Assembly: GCF_000092865.1 (NCBI RefSeq)
Contig: NC_014151.1
Span: forward strand, 1,240,001-1,304,000
DNA length: 64,000 bases
Reading direction: 5' to 3'
From: Cellulomonas flavigena DSM 20109
GTDB lineage: Bacteria > Actinomycetota > Actinomycetes > Actinomycetales > Cellulomonadaceae
The position numbers and the translations under genes are program-made. Of the stretch, positions 14,930 through 23,226 are shown one piece after another (position 1 is the first letter of the stretch; every line of letters begins with the position of its first letter). Below the pieces are notes generated by a model. That model was not told the origin of the DNA and did not search any database. It was given only the letters and a program-made list of their open reading frames with translations.

Positions 14930-15586
14930 TCACCGCAGGACGGGGGTCGCCGGCGGCGCGGACGCCCGTCGTGCATGGCGTGCGGCGAGGCGTGCGACGT
15001 CGCGGCGTCCCAGCCGGGCGGCTGTCGCGAGCCAGCGCGCCCGACGGCGCTCGGGGGCGGAGCGCACGACGGGGAACGTCGTGCGGCCCACGACCCGGTA
15101 GCCGCAGAAGGCGAGGGTCGCGGTGCCGAGCGTGGCACCGGCGGCGTCGCGGTACGCGAGCCCGTTCCAGAGGCGGGGCGAGTCCATCGTCATGAACGTC
15201 CGTGCCGTGCGCCCCCGCAGGAGCCGCTGCGGGAGGCGCGCGCCGGGGTCGTAGCGGAACGCGGTGCCGGCCAGCAGGGTGCGGGCGAGGAAGTCGGCGA
15301 GCACGCCGGGGTACGTGCCCCACCACTGCGGGTGCAGGACGACGAGGTGGTCCGCGCGTCGGACCTCCTCGACGAGCGCGGCGACCTCGGGCTCGAGGTG
15401 GTCCGTGGTGCCGTCGTGGGCGGCGAGCTGGGCACGGGTGGGTGCCGTCCGGGGGAACGGGGTGGTCGCGAGGTCGAGGACGCGGACGTCGGCGCCCGCG
15501 GTGCGTGCGCCGTCGGCGTAGGCGTGGGCGAGCGCGTGGTTGAACGAGCCGGGCAGCGGGTGGCCGACGACGACGAGAACGTGCAC
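14930..15586 (-). CDS. Flavodoxin-fold NAD(P)H oxidoreductase (modulator of drug activity/quinone reductase type)
   Basis: A 218-residue flavodoxin-like protein. The FMN-binding N-terminus is HVLVVVGHPLPGSFNHALA, and the central motif HPQWWGTYPGVLADFLARTL is typical of NQO1/MdaB-type quinone reductases. Such enzymes reduce quinones by two electrons and often answer to electrophile stress. A Shine-Dalgarno GGAGG lies just upstream of GTG 15586. It lies 82 bp downstream of a MarR-family gene on the same strand, so the MarR protein is the likely controller. The C-terminal 40 residues are Arg-rich and less conserved. Confidence 0.85.
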   Translation of the reverse strand: MHVLVVVGHPLPGSFNHALAHAYADGARTAGADVRVLDLATTPFPRTAPTRAQLAAHDGTTDHLEPEVAALVEEVRRADHLVVLHPQWWGTYPGVLADFLARTLLAGTAFRYDPGARLPQRLLRGRTARTFMTMDSPRLWNGLAYRDAAGATLGTATLAFCGYRVVGRTTFPVVRSAPERRRARWLATAARLGRRDVARLAARHARRASAPPATPVLR

Positions 15587-15668
15587 GGGGAACCTCCGGT
15601 GAGCGGGCTGGTGGGCAGGGCGGAGCAGCACCGTGTGCGGTCGCGCACGGTGCGGGTGGGGCGCCGGA

Positions 15669-16148
15669 TCAGACGAGCGGTGACCCCGGGACGCGGGTGC
15701 CGAGCGCCGCGCGCATCGAGTCGAGCAGGGTGGTGAGGTCGCCGTGCAGGGTCCGTGGGTCGACGCCGGGCGTCGCGCCGTACGCCGCGGCGAGATCCTC
15801 CTCGAGGTCCGCCCGCGCGTGGTCGACGAGCCGCCGGCCGGTGTCGGTGAGCTCCAGCAGGACGCGCCGGCCGTGGGACGGGTCGTCGAGCGTGCGGACC
15901 CACCCCGCGTCCACGAACCCGCCGACGCGCTTGCTGACGGCGGCCTTGGTCACGCGCAGGCAGCGCGCGAGCGAGGTGACGTCCGGGTGGTCGAGGTCTG
16001 CCAGGACGTGGAGGAACACGTACTGGCTGAACGTGACCCCGTGCCGACGCGTCAGGACGTCGTCGGCGTACTCGGCCACGACGTCGACCAGGTGGTGCAG
16101 CGTGACGGTGAGGTCACCGGCGAGGCTGCGGTCGGCGTCCGTCGTCAT
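15669..16148 (-). CDS. MarR-family transcriptional regulator
   Basis: A 159-residue winged-helix repressor. The recognition region is DVTSLARCLRVTKAAVSKRV (about residues 58-77), and the wing is RTLDDPSHGRRVLLELTDTGR (split, about 84-105). Members bind palindromes as dimers and release DNA on binding phenolic, quinone-like or oxidising ligands. ATG 16148 lies eight bases from a perfect double palindrome (16156-16192), so autoregulation together with the downstream flavodoxin-fold reductase gene is likely. The inducer is unknown. Confidence 0.9.
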   Translation of the reverse strand: MTTDADRSLAGDLTVTLHHLVDVVAEYADDVLTRRHGVTFSQYVFLHVLADLDHPDVTSLARCLRVTKAAVSKRVGGFVDAGWVRTLDDPSHGRRVLLELTDTGRRLVDHARADLEEDLAAAYGATPGVDPRTLHGDLTTLLDSMRAALGTRVPGSPLV

Positions 16149-16155
16149 GCGGCAA

Positions 16156-16192
16156 GTCAACAGGTTGACACCTCTGGTGTCAACCTGTTGAC
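16156..16192. promoter_or_regulatory. Double MarR operator: 17-bp perfect inverted repeat built from two 14-bp palindromes
   Basis: The outer repeat is GTCAACAGGTTGACACC (16156-16172) and its exact complement (16176-16192) around TCT. Each arm also contains its own dyad: GTCAACAGGTTGAC (16156-16169) and GTCAACCTGTTGAC (16179-16192), i.e. GTCAAC-N2-GTTGAC twice, 23 bp apart. It ends eight bases from the marR start codon and contains TTGACA on both strands, so bound repressor would cover the promoter. Confidence 0.85.
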
Positions 16193-16281
16193 ATGGCGAC
16201 GTCGTGCGGCCGTTCGGGCGCCCGGGGGAGCGGAGACCGCGACCCGGGGGTGACCGCGGACGGGGGACGGTCCGCCCTCGT

Positions 16282-16307
16282 TCACCCGGACGGGTGCGTC
16301 CGGGTGA
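16282..16307 (-). terminator. Stem-loop after the lacI-type gene
   Basis: A perfect 11-bp stem, TCACCCGGACG (16282-16292) with CGTCCGGGTGA (16297-16307), around a GGTG loop. It lies 27 bp past the lacI-type stop codon on the minus strand. No U-tract follows, as is usual in high-GC actinobacteria. Confidence 0.6.
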
Positions 16308-16333
16308 GGTCACAGGTGGGTCTCGGGGCGGTC

Positions 16334-17341
16334 TCAGACCTGCCGCGGCGGTGCGGTCGACGACCGCAGGACGAGCTCGGTCGGGAGCCGGCGGTGCGTC
16401 TCGACGTCCTTGCCGGCGACGAGGTCGACGAGCAGCCGCAACGCCTCCGCGCCCATGGCCTGCAGCGGCTGGGCGACCGTCGTGAGGGGCGGCGTGCTCA
16501 GCGCCGACTCCGGCACGTTGTCGAAGCCGATGACCGACAGGTCGCCCGGCACCGACAGGCCCAGCTCGTGGGCGACGTCGAGCACGGCGAGCGCGGACAG
16601 GTCGTTCGCGGCGAAGACGGCGGTGGGCCGGTCGGGCCGGTCGAGCAGCGCGCGCGCCGGCTCCTGGGACGCGCCGCGCCGGTAGTCGCCCATGCCGACG
16701 AGGGACTCGTCGACCGAGATGCCGGCCTCCGCCATGGCGTTGCGAAAGCCCTGGTCACGCAGACGGGCGGACGCCAGGTCGAGGCGTCCGCCGAGGAACG
16801 CGATGCGGCGGTGGCCGAGCTCCACCAGGTGCCGGGTCGCCAGCTCGGCGCCCGTGAGGTTGTCGGAGTCCACGGTCGGCATGCCGGTCGGGCCCGCGTG
16901 CGGGTCGACGGCGACGACGGGGACACCGGGCCGGGCCTCGACGACGGTCGGGGTCACGATGATCGCCCCGTCGATGAGCGTGCCGGACAGGCGTGACAGG
17001 TAGCGCCGCTCCCACCCGACCTCGGCGGAGCCGCCGCCGCCCGAGTAGGCGAGCAGCTCGTACCCTGTGGAGGTGACCGCGTTGCCGGCGCCCTTGAGCA
17101 GCTCGGCGGAGAACGGCTCGAACTCGGCGACGAGGATCCCGAGGACGTTCGTCCTGGCCGAACGCAACGAGCGCGCGCCGAGGCTCGCCTCGTACCCGAG
17201 GTCCGCGATCACCTCCTGTACTCGCTCAAGTGTGCGCTGCGAGACGCCGTAGCGACCGTTGACGACCTTGGAGACAGTGGCGACGGAGACCCCGGCGGTT
17301 CGGGCGACATCGGCCATCTTCACGCGGGGGAGCGAGTCCAC
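16334..17341 (-). CDS. LacI-family transcriptional regulator of the sugar uptake locus
   Basis: A 335-residue repressor. The N-terminal helix-turn-helix and hinge helix are clear (MADVARTAGVSVATVSKVVNG, residues about 8-28, read in two parts), followed by a periplasmic-binding-protein-like sensor domain with NVLGILVAEF, FAANDLSALAVLDVAHELG and VIGFDNVPES. The GTG at 17341 is best supported: TATGAT (17353-17348) lies exactly six bases upstream. Earlier in-frame starts at 17392 and 17359 would put the operator palindrome inside the coding sequence or lack a promoter. It is divergent from the ABC importer and shares the palindrome at 17362-17381, so it should repress both itself and the importer until a sugar ligand binds. 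Confidence 0.92.
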   Translation of the reverse strand: MDSLPRVKMADVARTAGVSVATVSKVVNGRYGVSQRTLERVQEVIADLGYEASLGARSLRSARTNVLGILVAEFEPFSAELLKGAGNAVTSTGYELLAYSGGGGSAEVGWERRYLSRLSGTLIDGAIIVTPTVVEARPGVPVVAVDPHAGPTGMPTVDSDNLTGAELATRHLVELGHRRIAFLGGRLDLASARLRDQGFRNAMAEAGISVDESLVGMGDYRRGASQEPARALLDRPDRPTAVFAANDLSALAVLDVAHELGLSVPGDLSVIGFDNVPESALSTPPLTTVAQPLQAMGAEALRLLVDLVAGKDVETHRRLPTELVLRSSTAPPRQV

Positions 17342-17347
17342 GCGGTG

Positions 17348-17353
17348 ATCATA
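17348..17353 (-). promoter_or_regulatory. -10 hexamer TATGAT of the lacI-type gene
   Basis: A near-consensus TATGAT on the minus strand, six bases before the chosen GTG start. The LacI operator begins eight bases further upstream, over the expected -35 position. Confidence 0.65.
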
Positions 17354-17361
17354 GGACATCG

Positions 17362-17381
17362 TGTCGATAACGTTATCGACA
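17362..17381. promoter_or_regulatory. LacI-type operator, perfect 20-bp palindrome
   Basis: TGTCGATAACGTTATCGACA is a perfect palindrome with the central CG expected for LacI-family sites. It lies between the divergent regulator and transporter genes, over the regulator's -35 region and just before a TTGACA (17386-17391) on the plus strand that may be the transporter's -35 element. I found no second copy elsewhere in the window. Confidence 0.88.
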
Positions 17382-17457
17382 TCGATTGACACCGCTCCTG
17401 GACCACTGTCAACCTAGGCGCCGTCCGACCTCTCAGCGACGACGAGGAGATTCAAAG

Positions 17458-18759
17458 ATGAAGAGGACTGCGGCACTGCGCGCGGTCGCGCTCGGCGCAG
17501 CGGTGGCGATGATCGCGACCGCCTGCAGCTCCGGGAGCGGCAGCGACGACCCCACCGAGGGTGCTGGCGAGAACGTCACCCTCACGTGGTGGCACAACTC
17601 CAACACCGGTGCGGGGAAGGACTACTACGACCAGCTGGCCGACGAGTTCGAGTCGGACAACCCTGGCGTGACGATCGAGGTCAGCGCCCTCCAGCACGAG
17701 GACATGCTCACCAAGCTCGACGCCGCGTTCCAGACCGGCGACCAGCCGGACATCTTCATGGAGCGTGGTGGCGGCGAGCTCAAGGCGCACGTCGCCGCGG
17801 GCCTCGTCAAGGACATCACCGACGACGCCGCGGACACGATCTCGGCGCTCGGCGGCTCGGTCAGCGGCTGGACGGTCGAGGACCGTGTCTACTCGCTGCC
17901 CTTCTCCATGGGTGTTGTCGGCTTCTGGTACAACAAGTCGATGTTCGCCCAGGCGGGCATCACCGAGGCGCCCAAGACGATGGACGACCTGTACGCCGCG
18001 GTCGAGGCGCTCAAGGGCGCCGGCATCGAGCCGATCTCGGTCGGCGCCGGTTCCGCCTGGCCCGCCGCGCACTACTGGTACTACTTCGCCCTGCGTCAGT
18101 GCTCGCAGGACACGATCGCCACGGCGTCCCAGGAGCTCGAGTTCACGGACCCCTGCTGGGTCAAGGCGGGCGAGAGCCTGGCCGACCTGGTGGCGCAGGA
18201 GCCGTTCAACACCGGCTTCCTCGGCACCGAGGCCCAGGGCACGCCCGAGTCGGCCTCCGGCCTCCTCGCGAACCGCAAGGTCGCGATGGAGCTCGCCGGC
18301 CACTGGGAGCCCGGCGTCATGCAGGGCCTGACGGAGGACGAGCAGGGCCTCGGCGAGGACACCGGCTGGTTCCCGTTCCCGGAGGTCGCGGGTGGCGAGG
18401 GTGACCCGGCCGCCCAGCTCGGTGGCGGTGACGCGTGGGCGTGCTCGAACGACGCGCCGGACATCTGCGTCGACTTCATCGAGTTCATGCTGTCGAACGA
18501 CGTCCAGAAGGGCTTCGCGGAGCTCGACATGGGCCTGCCGACGCTCCCGTCCGCCACGGCGTTCGTCGCGGCCCCGGAGCTGGCGCAGCTGCTCTCGTAC
18601 CGGAACGACGCTCCGTACGTCCAGCTGTACTTCGACACGCAGTTCGGCGAGAACATCGGTGGCGCCATGAACGAGGCCATCGTGTCGGTGTTCGCGGGGA
18701 GCGGGACGCCTCAGGGCATCGTCGACGCGACCCAGGCCGCGGCTGACCTCGAGAAGTGA
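17458..18759 (+). CDS. Sugar ABC transporter substrate-binding lipoprotein
   Basis: A 433-residue family-1 solute-binding protein. The signal peptide ends in the lipobox IATAC with lipidated Cys23. The mature part opens with VTLTWWHNSN and carries typical features for binding oligosaccharides, such as DQPDIFMERGG, the hinge region VGFWYNKSMFAQAGI and AWPAAHYWYYFALR. Shine-Dalgarno GAGGAGA (17444-17450) supports ATG 17458. It heads the transporter operon and overlaps the first permease gene by GTGA. Together with the GH3 gene, the set resembles the xylobiose/xylotriose BxlE-type binding proteins of streptomycetes; cello- or other oligosaccharides remain possible. Confidence 0.92.
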   Translation: MKRTAALRAVALGAAVAMIATACSSGSGSDDPTEGAGENVTLTWWHNSNTGAGKDYYDQLADEFESDNPGVTIEVSALQHEDMLTKLDAAFQTGDQPDIFMERGGGELKAHVAAGLVKDITDDAADTISALGGSVSGWTVEDRVYSLPFSMGVVGFWYNKSMFAQAGITEAPKTMDDLYAAVEALKGAGIEPISVGAGSAWPAAHYWYYFALRQCSQDTIATASQELEFTDPCWVKAGESLADLVAQEPFNTGFLGTEAQGTPESASGLLANRKVAMELAGHWEPGVMQGLTEDEQGLGEDTGWFPFPEVAGGEGDPAAQLGGGDAWACSNDAPDICVDFIEFMLSNDVQKGFAELDMGLPTLPSATAFVAAPELAQLLSYRNDAPYVQLYFDTQFGENIGGAMNEAIVSVFAGSGTPQGIVDATQAAADLEK

Positions 18760-19811
18760 CCGACGTGGCAGGAGACCTGACCCCCCGCGGGGGGCACGCA
18801 ACCAGGGCTCGTGCCGCTACCGCAGTGAACCCGGGTGCCGCCGGCCAGGCTACGGCCTGGTCGGCGGCCCCTGGGCCGCGCGGGCGCGGAGCGTCGTCCA
18901 ACGAGTGGCGCAAGCGCCTGGAGATCGTCTTCTTCGTGGCGCCGGCGCTCCTGCTGTTCGCCATCTTCGTGGTGGTGCCGGTCGTCCAGGCCGCGCGCTT
19001 CTCCGTGTTCCGCTGGAACGGCCTCGGGCCGATGGAGAACTTCGTCGGGCTCCAGAACTACGTGATGGCGCTGTCCGACCAGATCTTCCAGCGGTCGGTG
19101 ACCAACAACCTGACGATCGCGATCCTCTCCATCGCGATCCAGCTGCCGATCGGCCTGCTGGTCGCGCTGCTCCTCAACCGCAAGTTCCCGGGTCAGACCG
19201 CGATGCGCGTCATCGTGTTCGTGCCCTACGTGCTGGCCGAGGTCGTCGCAGGTGTCATCTGGAAGCTGCTGCTGCAGCCCCAGGGTGGTGTCAACGCGTT
19301 CCTCGAGACCATCGGTCTCGACAGCTTCGCGAAGGCGTGGGTCGGTGACCCGAGCGTCGCGCTGTGGACCGTCATGGGCGTCCTCACGTGGAAGTACCTC
19401 GGTCTCGCGATCGTGCTGCTGCTCGCCGGCCTCCAGGGCGTTCCCGAGGAGCTCCACGAGGCGGCCTCGATCGACGGCGCCAGCTGGTGGCAGTCGCAGC
19501 GCAAGATCACGATCCCGCTGCTCGGCCCCACCATCCGGACCTGGGCGTTCCTGTCGATGATCGGCTCGCTGCAGCTCTTCGACATGGTCTGGATCCTCAC
19601 CAGGGGTGGCCCGGACAACGCGACCACCACCATGGCGACGTACCTGATCCGCCAGGGTACCGAGCGCAGCCAGTACGGCTACGCGTCCGCGGTCGCGATC
19701 ATCCTCTTCGTCATCTCGTTCATCCTGGCGGGCCTCTTCCAGGCCTTCGTCCTCAACCGCGACGCGGGCGACGACAAGCCGAAGCAGCGCCGGAAGAAGG
19801 TGTCCCGATGA
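18756..19811 (+). CDS. Sugar ABC transporter permease, MalF/UgpA type
   Basis: A 351-residue permease with six expected spans, the first at about residues 55-78 (FFVAPALLLFAIFVVVPVV). The EAA loop that contacts the ATPase is present as EAASIDGASWWQSQRKITIP (about 233-252). The N-terminus carries about 48 residues of Gly/Ala/Arg-rich cytoplasmic sequence; a GTG at 18765 would be nearly as good a start as 18756. GTG 18756 overlaps the binding-protein stop by GTGA, which I take as translational coupling. No ATPase gene is in the operon, so a shared MsiK-like ATPase encoded elsewhere is likely. Confidence 0.92.
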   Translation: MTDVAGDLTPRGGHATRARAATAVNPGAAGQATAWSAAPGPRGRGASSNEWRKRLEIVFFVAPALLLFAIFVVVPVVQAARFSVFRWNGLGPMENFVGLQNYVMALSDQIFQRSVTNNLTIAILSIAIQLPIGLLVALLLNRKFPGQTAMRVIVFVPYVLAEVVAGVIWKLLLQPQGGVNAFLETIGLDSFAKAWVGDPSVALWTVMGVLTWKYLGLAIVLLLAGLQGVPEELHEAASIDGASWWQSQRKITIPLLGPTIRTWAFLSMIGSLQLFDMVWILTRGGPDNATTTMATYLIRQGTERSQYGYASAVAIILFVISFILAGLFQAFVLNRDAGDDKPKQRRKKVSR

Positions 19812-20689
19812 CCTCCGTCGTCGCCCCGCCCTCGCGCGGTTCCCGTGCAGCGGCCCGGTCCGGTTCGCACGGCCGCCGTTCCGTCAGCCCGTGGGTGTAC
19901 GTCGCCTCGGTGCTCGTCGCCGGCGTCACGCTGGCGCCGGTCGTGTACGCGGTCCTCAGCGGCTTCCGCTCCAACGGTCAGCTCGGTGCCAACCCCGTCG
20001 GGCTGCCCAACCCGTGGATCTTCGACAACTACATCGGGGTCCTCACCTCGGGCAGCTTCTGGCAGTACGCGGTCAACTCCGTGATCATCGCCGTCTTCAC
20101 GACGACCCTCGTCGTGGTCGCCGGTGTGATGGCCGCGTACCCGCTCGCGCGCTACCGGTTCAAGGGACGCCAGGCGCTGTTCAACGTCTTCGTCATGGGT
20201 CTGATGTTCCCGCTGACGGTGGCGATCATCCCGCTGTTCCTCATGGTCCGGCAGCTCGGGCTGACGAACACCTTCGCGGGTGTGGCACTGCCGCAGGCGG
20301 CGTTCGCGCTGCCGATGACGATCGTGATCCTGCGACCGTTCCTCATGGCGCTGCCCAACGAGCTCGAGGAGGCGGCGATGCTCGACGGCGCGTCGCGCAT
20401 CGGGTTCTTCTGGCGGATCCTGGTCCCGCTGTCGGGGCCCGGCATGGTCACCACCGGTGTCCTCGCCTTCGTGGGCTCGTGGAACGGCTACCTCCTGCCG
20501 CTGCTGTTCCTCAACGACCCCGGTCTCAAGACGCTGCCGCTCGGTGTCGCGGACTTCTCCACCGAGCACTCGGCCGACACGGCCGGCGTCCTCGCGTTCA
20601 CCTCGCTCGCGGTCATCCCGGCGCTGGTGTTCTTCCTGACGATGCAGAAGCGGATCGTCAGCGGCCTGCAGGGGGCCGTGAAGGGCTGA
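19808..20689 (+). CDS. Sugar ABC transporter permease, MalG type
   Basis: A 293-residue permease with six spans. The EAA motif reads EAAMLDGASRIGFFWRILVP (about residues 195-214). It has the usual first span (VYVASVLVAGVTLAPVVYAV) and the C-terminal span near VIPALVFFLTMQKRIVSGL. The start overlaps the first permease stop as ATGA. The gene ends the transport part of the operon; a perfect stem-loop follows, before the GH3 gene. Confidence 0.93.
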   Translation: MTSVVAPPSRGSRAAARSGSHGRRSVSPWVYVASVLVAGVTLAPVVYAVLSGFRSNGQLGANPVGLPNPWIFDNYIGVLTSGSFWQYAVNSVIIAVFTTTLVVVAGVMAAYPLARYRFKGRQALFNVFVMGLMFPLTVAIIPLFLMVRQLGLTNTFAGVALPQAAFALPMTIVILRPFLMALPNELEEAAMLDGASRIGFFWRILVPLSGPGMVTTGVLAFVGSWNGYLLPLLFLNDPGLKTLPLGVADFSTEHSADTAGVLAFTSLAVIPALVFFLTMQKRIVSGLQGAVKG

Positions 20690-20726
20690 GCCCTTCTCCC
20701 TGCTTTCCCCACCCCGGCGTGCCCGT

Positions 20727-20756
20727 GGGCCTCGCGCGCGACAGTGCGCGAGGCCC
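20727..20756 (+). terminator. Stem-loop between the permease and GH3 genes
   Basis: A perfect 11-bp stem, GGGCCTCGCGC (20727-20737) with GCGCGAGGCCC (20746-20756), and an 8-base loop. It lies 38 bp after the second permease stop. It may terminate or attenuate transcription so that GH3 is expressed at a lower level than the transporter, or protect the upstream mRNA end. Confidence 0.6.
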
Positions 20757-20804
20757 CGGCCGCCCGTGCCCGCACCGTGGCGGCCGCACCTGAAGGAGAG
20801 TCCA

Positions 20805-23087
20805 GTGACGGAGCTCGCGTTGCCCGCCGCACCCCGGGTCTCGGACCGGGTGCGGGACCTGCTCGGCAGGATGACGCTCGAGGAGAAGCTGGCGCAGATC
20901 GTCGGCTTCTGGGAGAAGAGCGAGGGCGAGGCCGTCGCACCGCTCCAGGGCGAGTTCGAGGCCCCGCGCGGGCTCGACGACTCGATCCAGGACGGGCTCG
21001 GCCACCTCACACGCGTGTACGGCACGCGCCCCGTCGACACCGCGGAGCGCGCCGCGTGGCTCTGGGACAAGCAGCGCTGGTTCGTCAACCAGACGCGCCT
21101 CGGCATCCCCGCCCTCGTGCACGAGGAGTGCCTCACGGGACTCTCCGCGTGGGGTGCGGCCACCTTCCCGACGCCCCTCGCGTGGGGTGCCTCGTTCGAC
21201 ACCGACCTCGTGGCGCGCATGGGCGAGCTCATCGGCGAGTCGATGCGCACCCTGGGCGTCCACCAGGGGCTCGCGCCCGTGCTCGACGTCATCCGCGACC
21301 CGCGCTGGGGGCGCGTCGACGAGTGCATCTCCGAGGACCCCTACCTCGTCGGGACGGTCGGCACGTCGTACGTGCGCGGCCTGCAGAGCACCGGCATCCA
21401 CGCCACGCTCAAGCACTTCGTCGGGTACTCCGCGTCCCAGTCCGGCCGCAACTTCGCGCCCGTGCACGTCGGGCGGCGTGAGCTCGCCGACGTCCTGCTC
21501 GTGCCGTTCGAGATGGCCGTCGTCGACGGCGGCGTCCGCTCCGTCATGCACTCGTACGCCGAGATCGACGGCGTCCCCGTCGCCGCGGACCCCGAGCTGC
21601 TCACGGGCGTGCTGCGCGAGCGCTGGGGCTTCGACGGCACCGTCGTGGCGGACTACTTCGGCGTCGCGTTCCTGCAGCTCCTGCACCACGTCGCCGGGGA
21701 CCTGGGCGAGGCCGCGCGGCAGGCGCTGGTGGCCGGCGTCGACATCGAGCTGCCCACGGGTGACGCGTACCTCGAGCCGCTGGCCGAGGCCGTGCGTGCG
21801 GGCACGGTGGACGAGGCGCTCGTCGACCGGGCCGTCCTGCGCGCCCTGGCGCAGAAGGAGGAGCTCGGCCTGCTCGACGCGACGTTCGAGGACGAGCCGC
21901 CGACCGAGGTCGACCTCGACTCGCCCGCGCACCGCGAGGTCGCCGCCCTGCTCGCCGAGCGCTCGCTCGTGCTGCTGTCGAACGACGGGACGCTGCCGCT
22001 CGCCCCGGACGCGGACGTCGCGGTCATCGGGCCGAACGCGGACCGTGAGGCCGCGCTGTTCGGCTGCTACTCGTTCCTCAACCACGTGCTCGCGCACCAC
22101 CCCGACGCGGACGTGCGGCTCGACACGCCCACGGTCCTCGAGGCGCTGCGTCGCGAGCACAGCGACGGGACCGTCACCGTCACGCCCGGCTGCGGCGTCG
22201 ACGACGACGACCGCTCGGGCTTCGACGCGGCCGTCGCCGCGGCCCGCGCCGCGGACGTCGCGGTGCTCGTGGTCGGTGACCACGCGGCGCTCTTCGGCCG
22301 CGGAACGGTCGGCGAGGGGTGCGACCGCGACGACCTCGAGCTGCCCGGCGTCCAGCGGGAGCTGGTCGAGGCGGTGCTCGCCACCGGCACGCCCGTCGTC
22401 CTCGTGCTCCTCACGGGGCGCCCGTACGCGATCGACTGGGCGCTCGCACGCTGCGCGGCCGCCGTGCAGGCGTTCTTCCCCGGCGAGGAGGGCGGCAACG
22501 CGATCGCCGGTGTGCTCACCGGGCGCGTCAACCCGTCGGGCCGACTGCCGGTGAGCCTGCCGCGCTCCGCCGGGGCGCAGCCGTACACCTACCTGCACCC
22601 GGCGCTGGGAGGGGACGGCGACGTCACCAACCTCAGCACGGTGCCGACCCTGCCGTTCGGTCACGGCCTGTCGTACACCTCGTTCTCACGCACCGACCTG
22701 CGCGTCGCCCCCGGCGCGTCGACGGGCGGCGGACTGACGGTGAGCGTCCGGGTGGCCAACACCGGCGACCGTGCGGGTGCCGACGTCGTGCAGGTCTACG
22801 TGAAGGACGTCGTCGCGAGCGTCACGCGCCCCGTCGCACAGCTCGTCGGCTACCACCGCGTCGAGCTCGACCCCGGCCAGGAGGTCGACGTCGAGCTCGT
22901 CGTCCCCGCGGCGCGACTCGCGTTCACCGACCGCTCGGGCGCCCGTGTCGTCGAGCCCGGCGAGCTCGAGGTCTGGGTCGGACCGTCGTGCGCGCAGCGT
23001 GACGTCGAGGCGAGCGTCGAGCTCACCGGCGAGACCTACGCCGTCACGCTCGACGACCCGCGCTGGACCACCGTCACGGTGCGCTGA
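20805..23087 (+). CDS. Glycoside hydrolase family 3, beta-xylosidase/beta-glucosidase (BxlA-like)
   Basis: A 760-residue retaining GH3 enzyme without a signal peptide, so it probably acts in the cytoplasm on imported oligosaccharides. The (beta/alpha)8 domain contains [22 protein letters not shown] and the nucleophile Asp283 in VVADYFG. The second domain has the acid/base region [15 protein letters not shown] with [10 protein letters not shown], and a fibronectin-III-like C-terminal domain ends the chain. Wording of the active-site stretches (HEECLTG..., QSGRN, VVADYFG) recalls the streptomycete beta-xylosidase BxlA, the partner of BxlEFG, which fits the gene order here. A beta-glucosidase cannot be excluded. 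Shine-Dalgarno AAGGAGAG precedes GTG 20805. Confidence 0.9.
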   Translation: MTELALPAAPRVSDRVRDLLGRMTLEEKLAQIVGFWEKSEGEAVAPLQGEFEAPRGLDDSIQDGLGHLTRVYGTRPVDTAERAAWLWDKQRWFVNQTRLGIPALVHEECLTGLSAWGAATFPTPLAWGASFDTDLVARMGELIGESMRTLGVHQGLAPVLDVIRDPRWGRVDECISEDPYLVGTVGTSYVRGLQSTGIHATLKHFVGYSASQSGRNFAPVHVGRRELADVLLVPFEMAVVDGGVRSVMHSYAEIDGVPVAADPELLTGVLRERWGFDGTVVADYFGVAFLQLLHHVAGDLGEAARQALVAGVDIELPTGDAYLEPLAEAVRAGTVDEALVDRAVLRALAQKEELGLLDATFEDEPPTEVDLDSPAHREVAALLAERSLVLLSNDGTLPLAPDADVAVIGPNADREAALFGCYSFLNHVLAHHPDADVRLDTPTVLEALRREHSDGTVTVTPGCGVDDDDRSGFDAAVAAARAADVAVLVVGDHAALFGRGTVGEGCDRDDLELPGVQRELVEAVLATGTPVVLVLLTGRPYAIDWALARCAAAVQAFFPGEEGGNAIAGVLTGRVNPSGRLPVSLPRSAGAQPYTYLHPALGGDGDVTNLSTVPTLPFGHGLSYTSFSRTDLRVAPGASTGGGLTVSVRVANTGDRAGADVVQVYVKDVVASVTRPVAQLVGYHRVELDPGQEVDVELVVPAARLAFTDRSGARVVEPGELEVWVGPSCAQRDVEASVELTGETYAVTLDDPRWTTVTVR

Positions 23088-23092
23088 GAGCC

Positions 23093-23124
23093 CCGCCGGC
23101 GGCCGGAGCAGCGGCCGCCGGCGG
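23093..23124 (+). terminator. Strong stem-loop after the GH3 gene
   Basis: A perfect 13-bp GC-only stem, CCGCCGGCGGCCG (23093-23105) with its complement (23112-23124), around GAGCAG. It lies six bases past the GH3 stop and probably ends the sugar operon. Confidence 0.75.
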
Positions 23125-23226
23125 ATCACCGGCCGGACGCGCGGCACGCCGCGCGTCGCGCCGACGTATCGTGGCCGCGCGCCACCGCCGAGGTGGTGCA
23201 GCCCCCCGCCGAAGGAGACCTCCGCG

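Noticed and set aside
20690..20804. A second LacI operator before the GH3 gene
   Set aside because: The dyad there is a GC stem-loop unrelated to TGTCGATAACGTTATCGACA; it fits a terminator or attenuator better.
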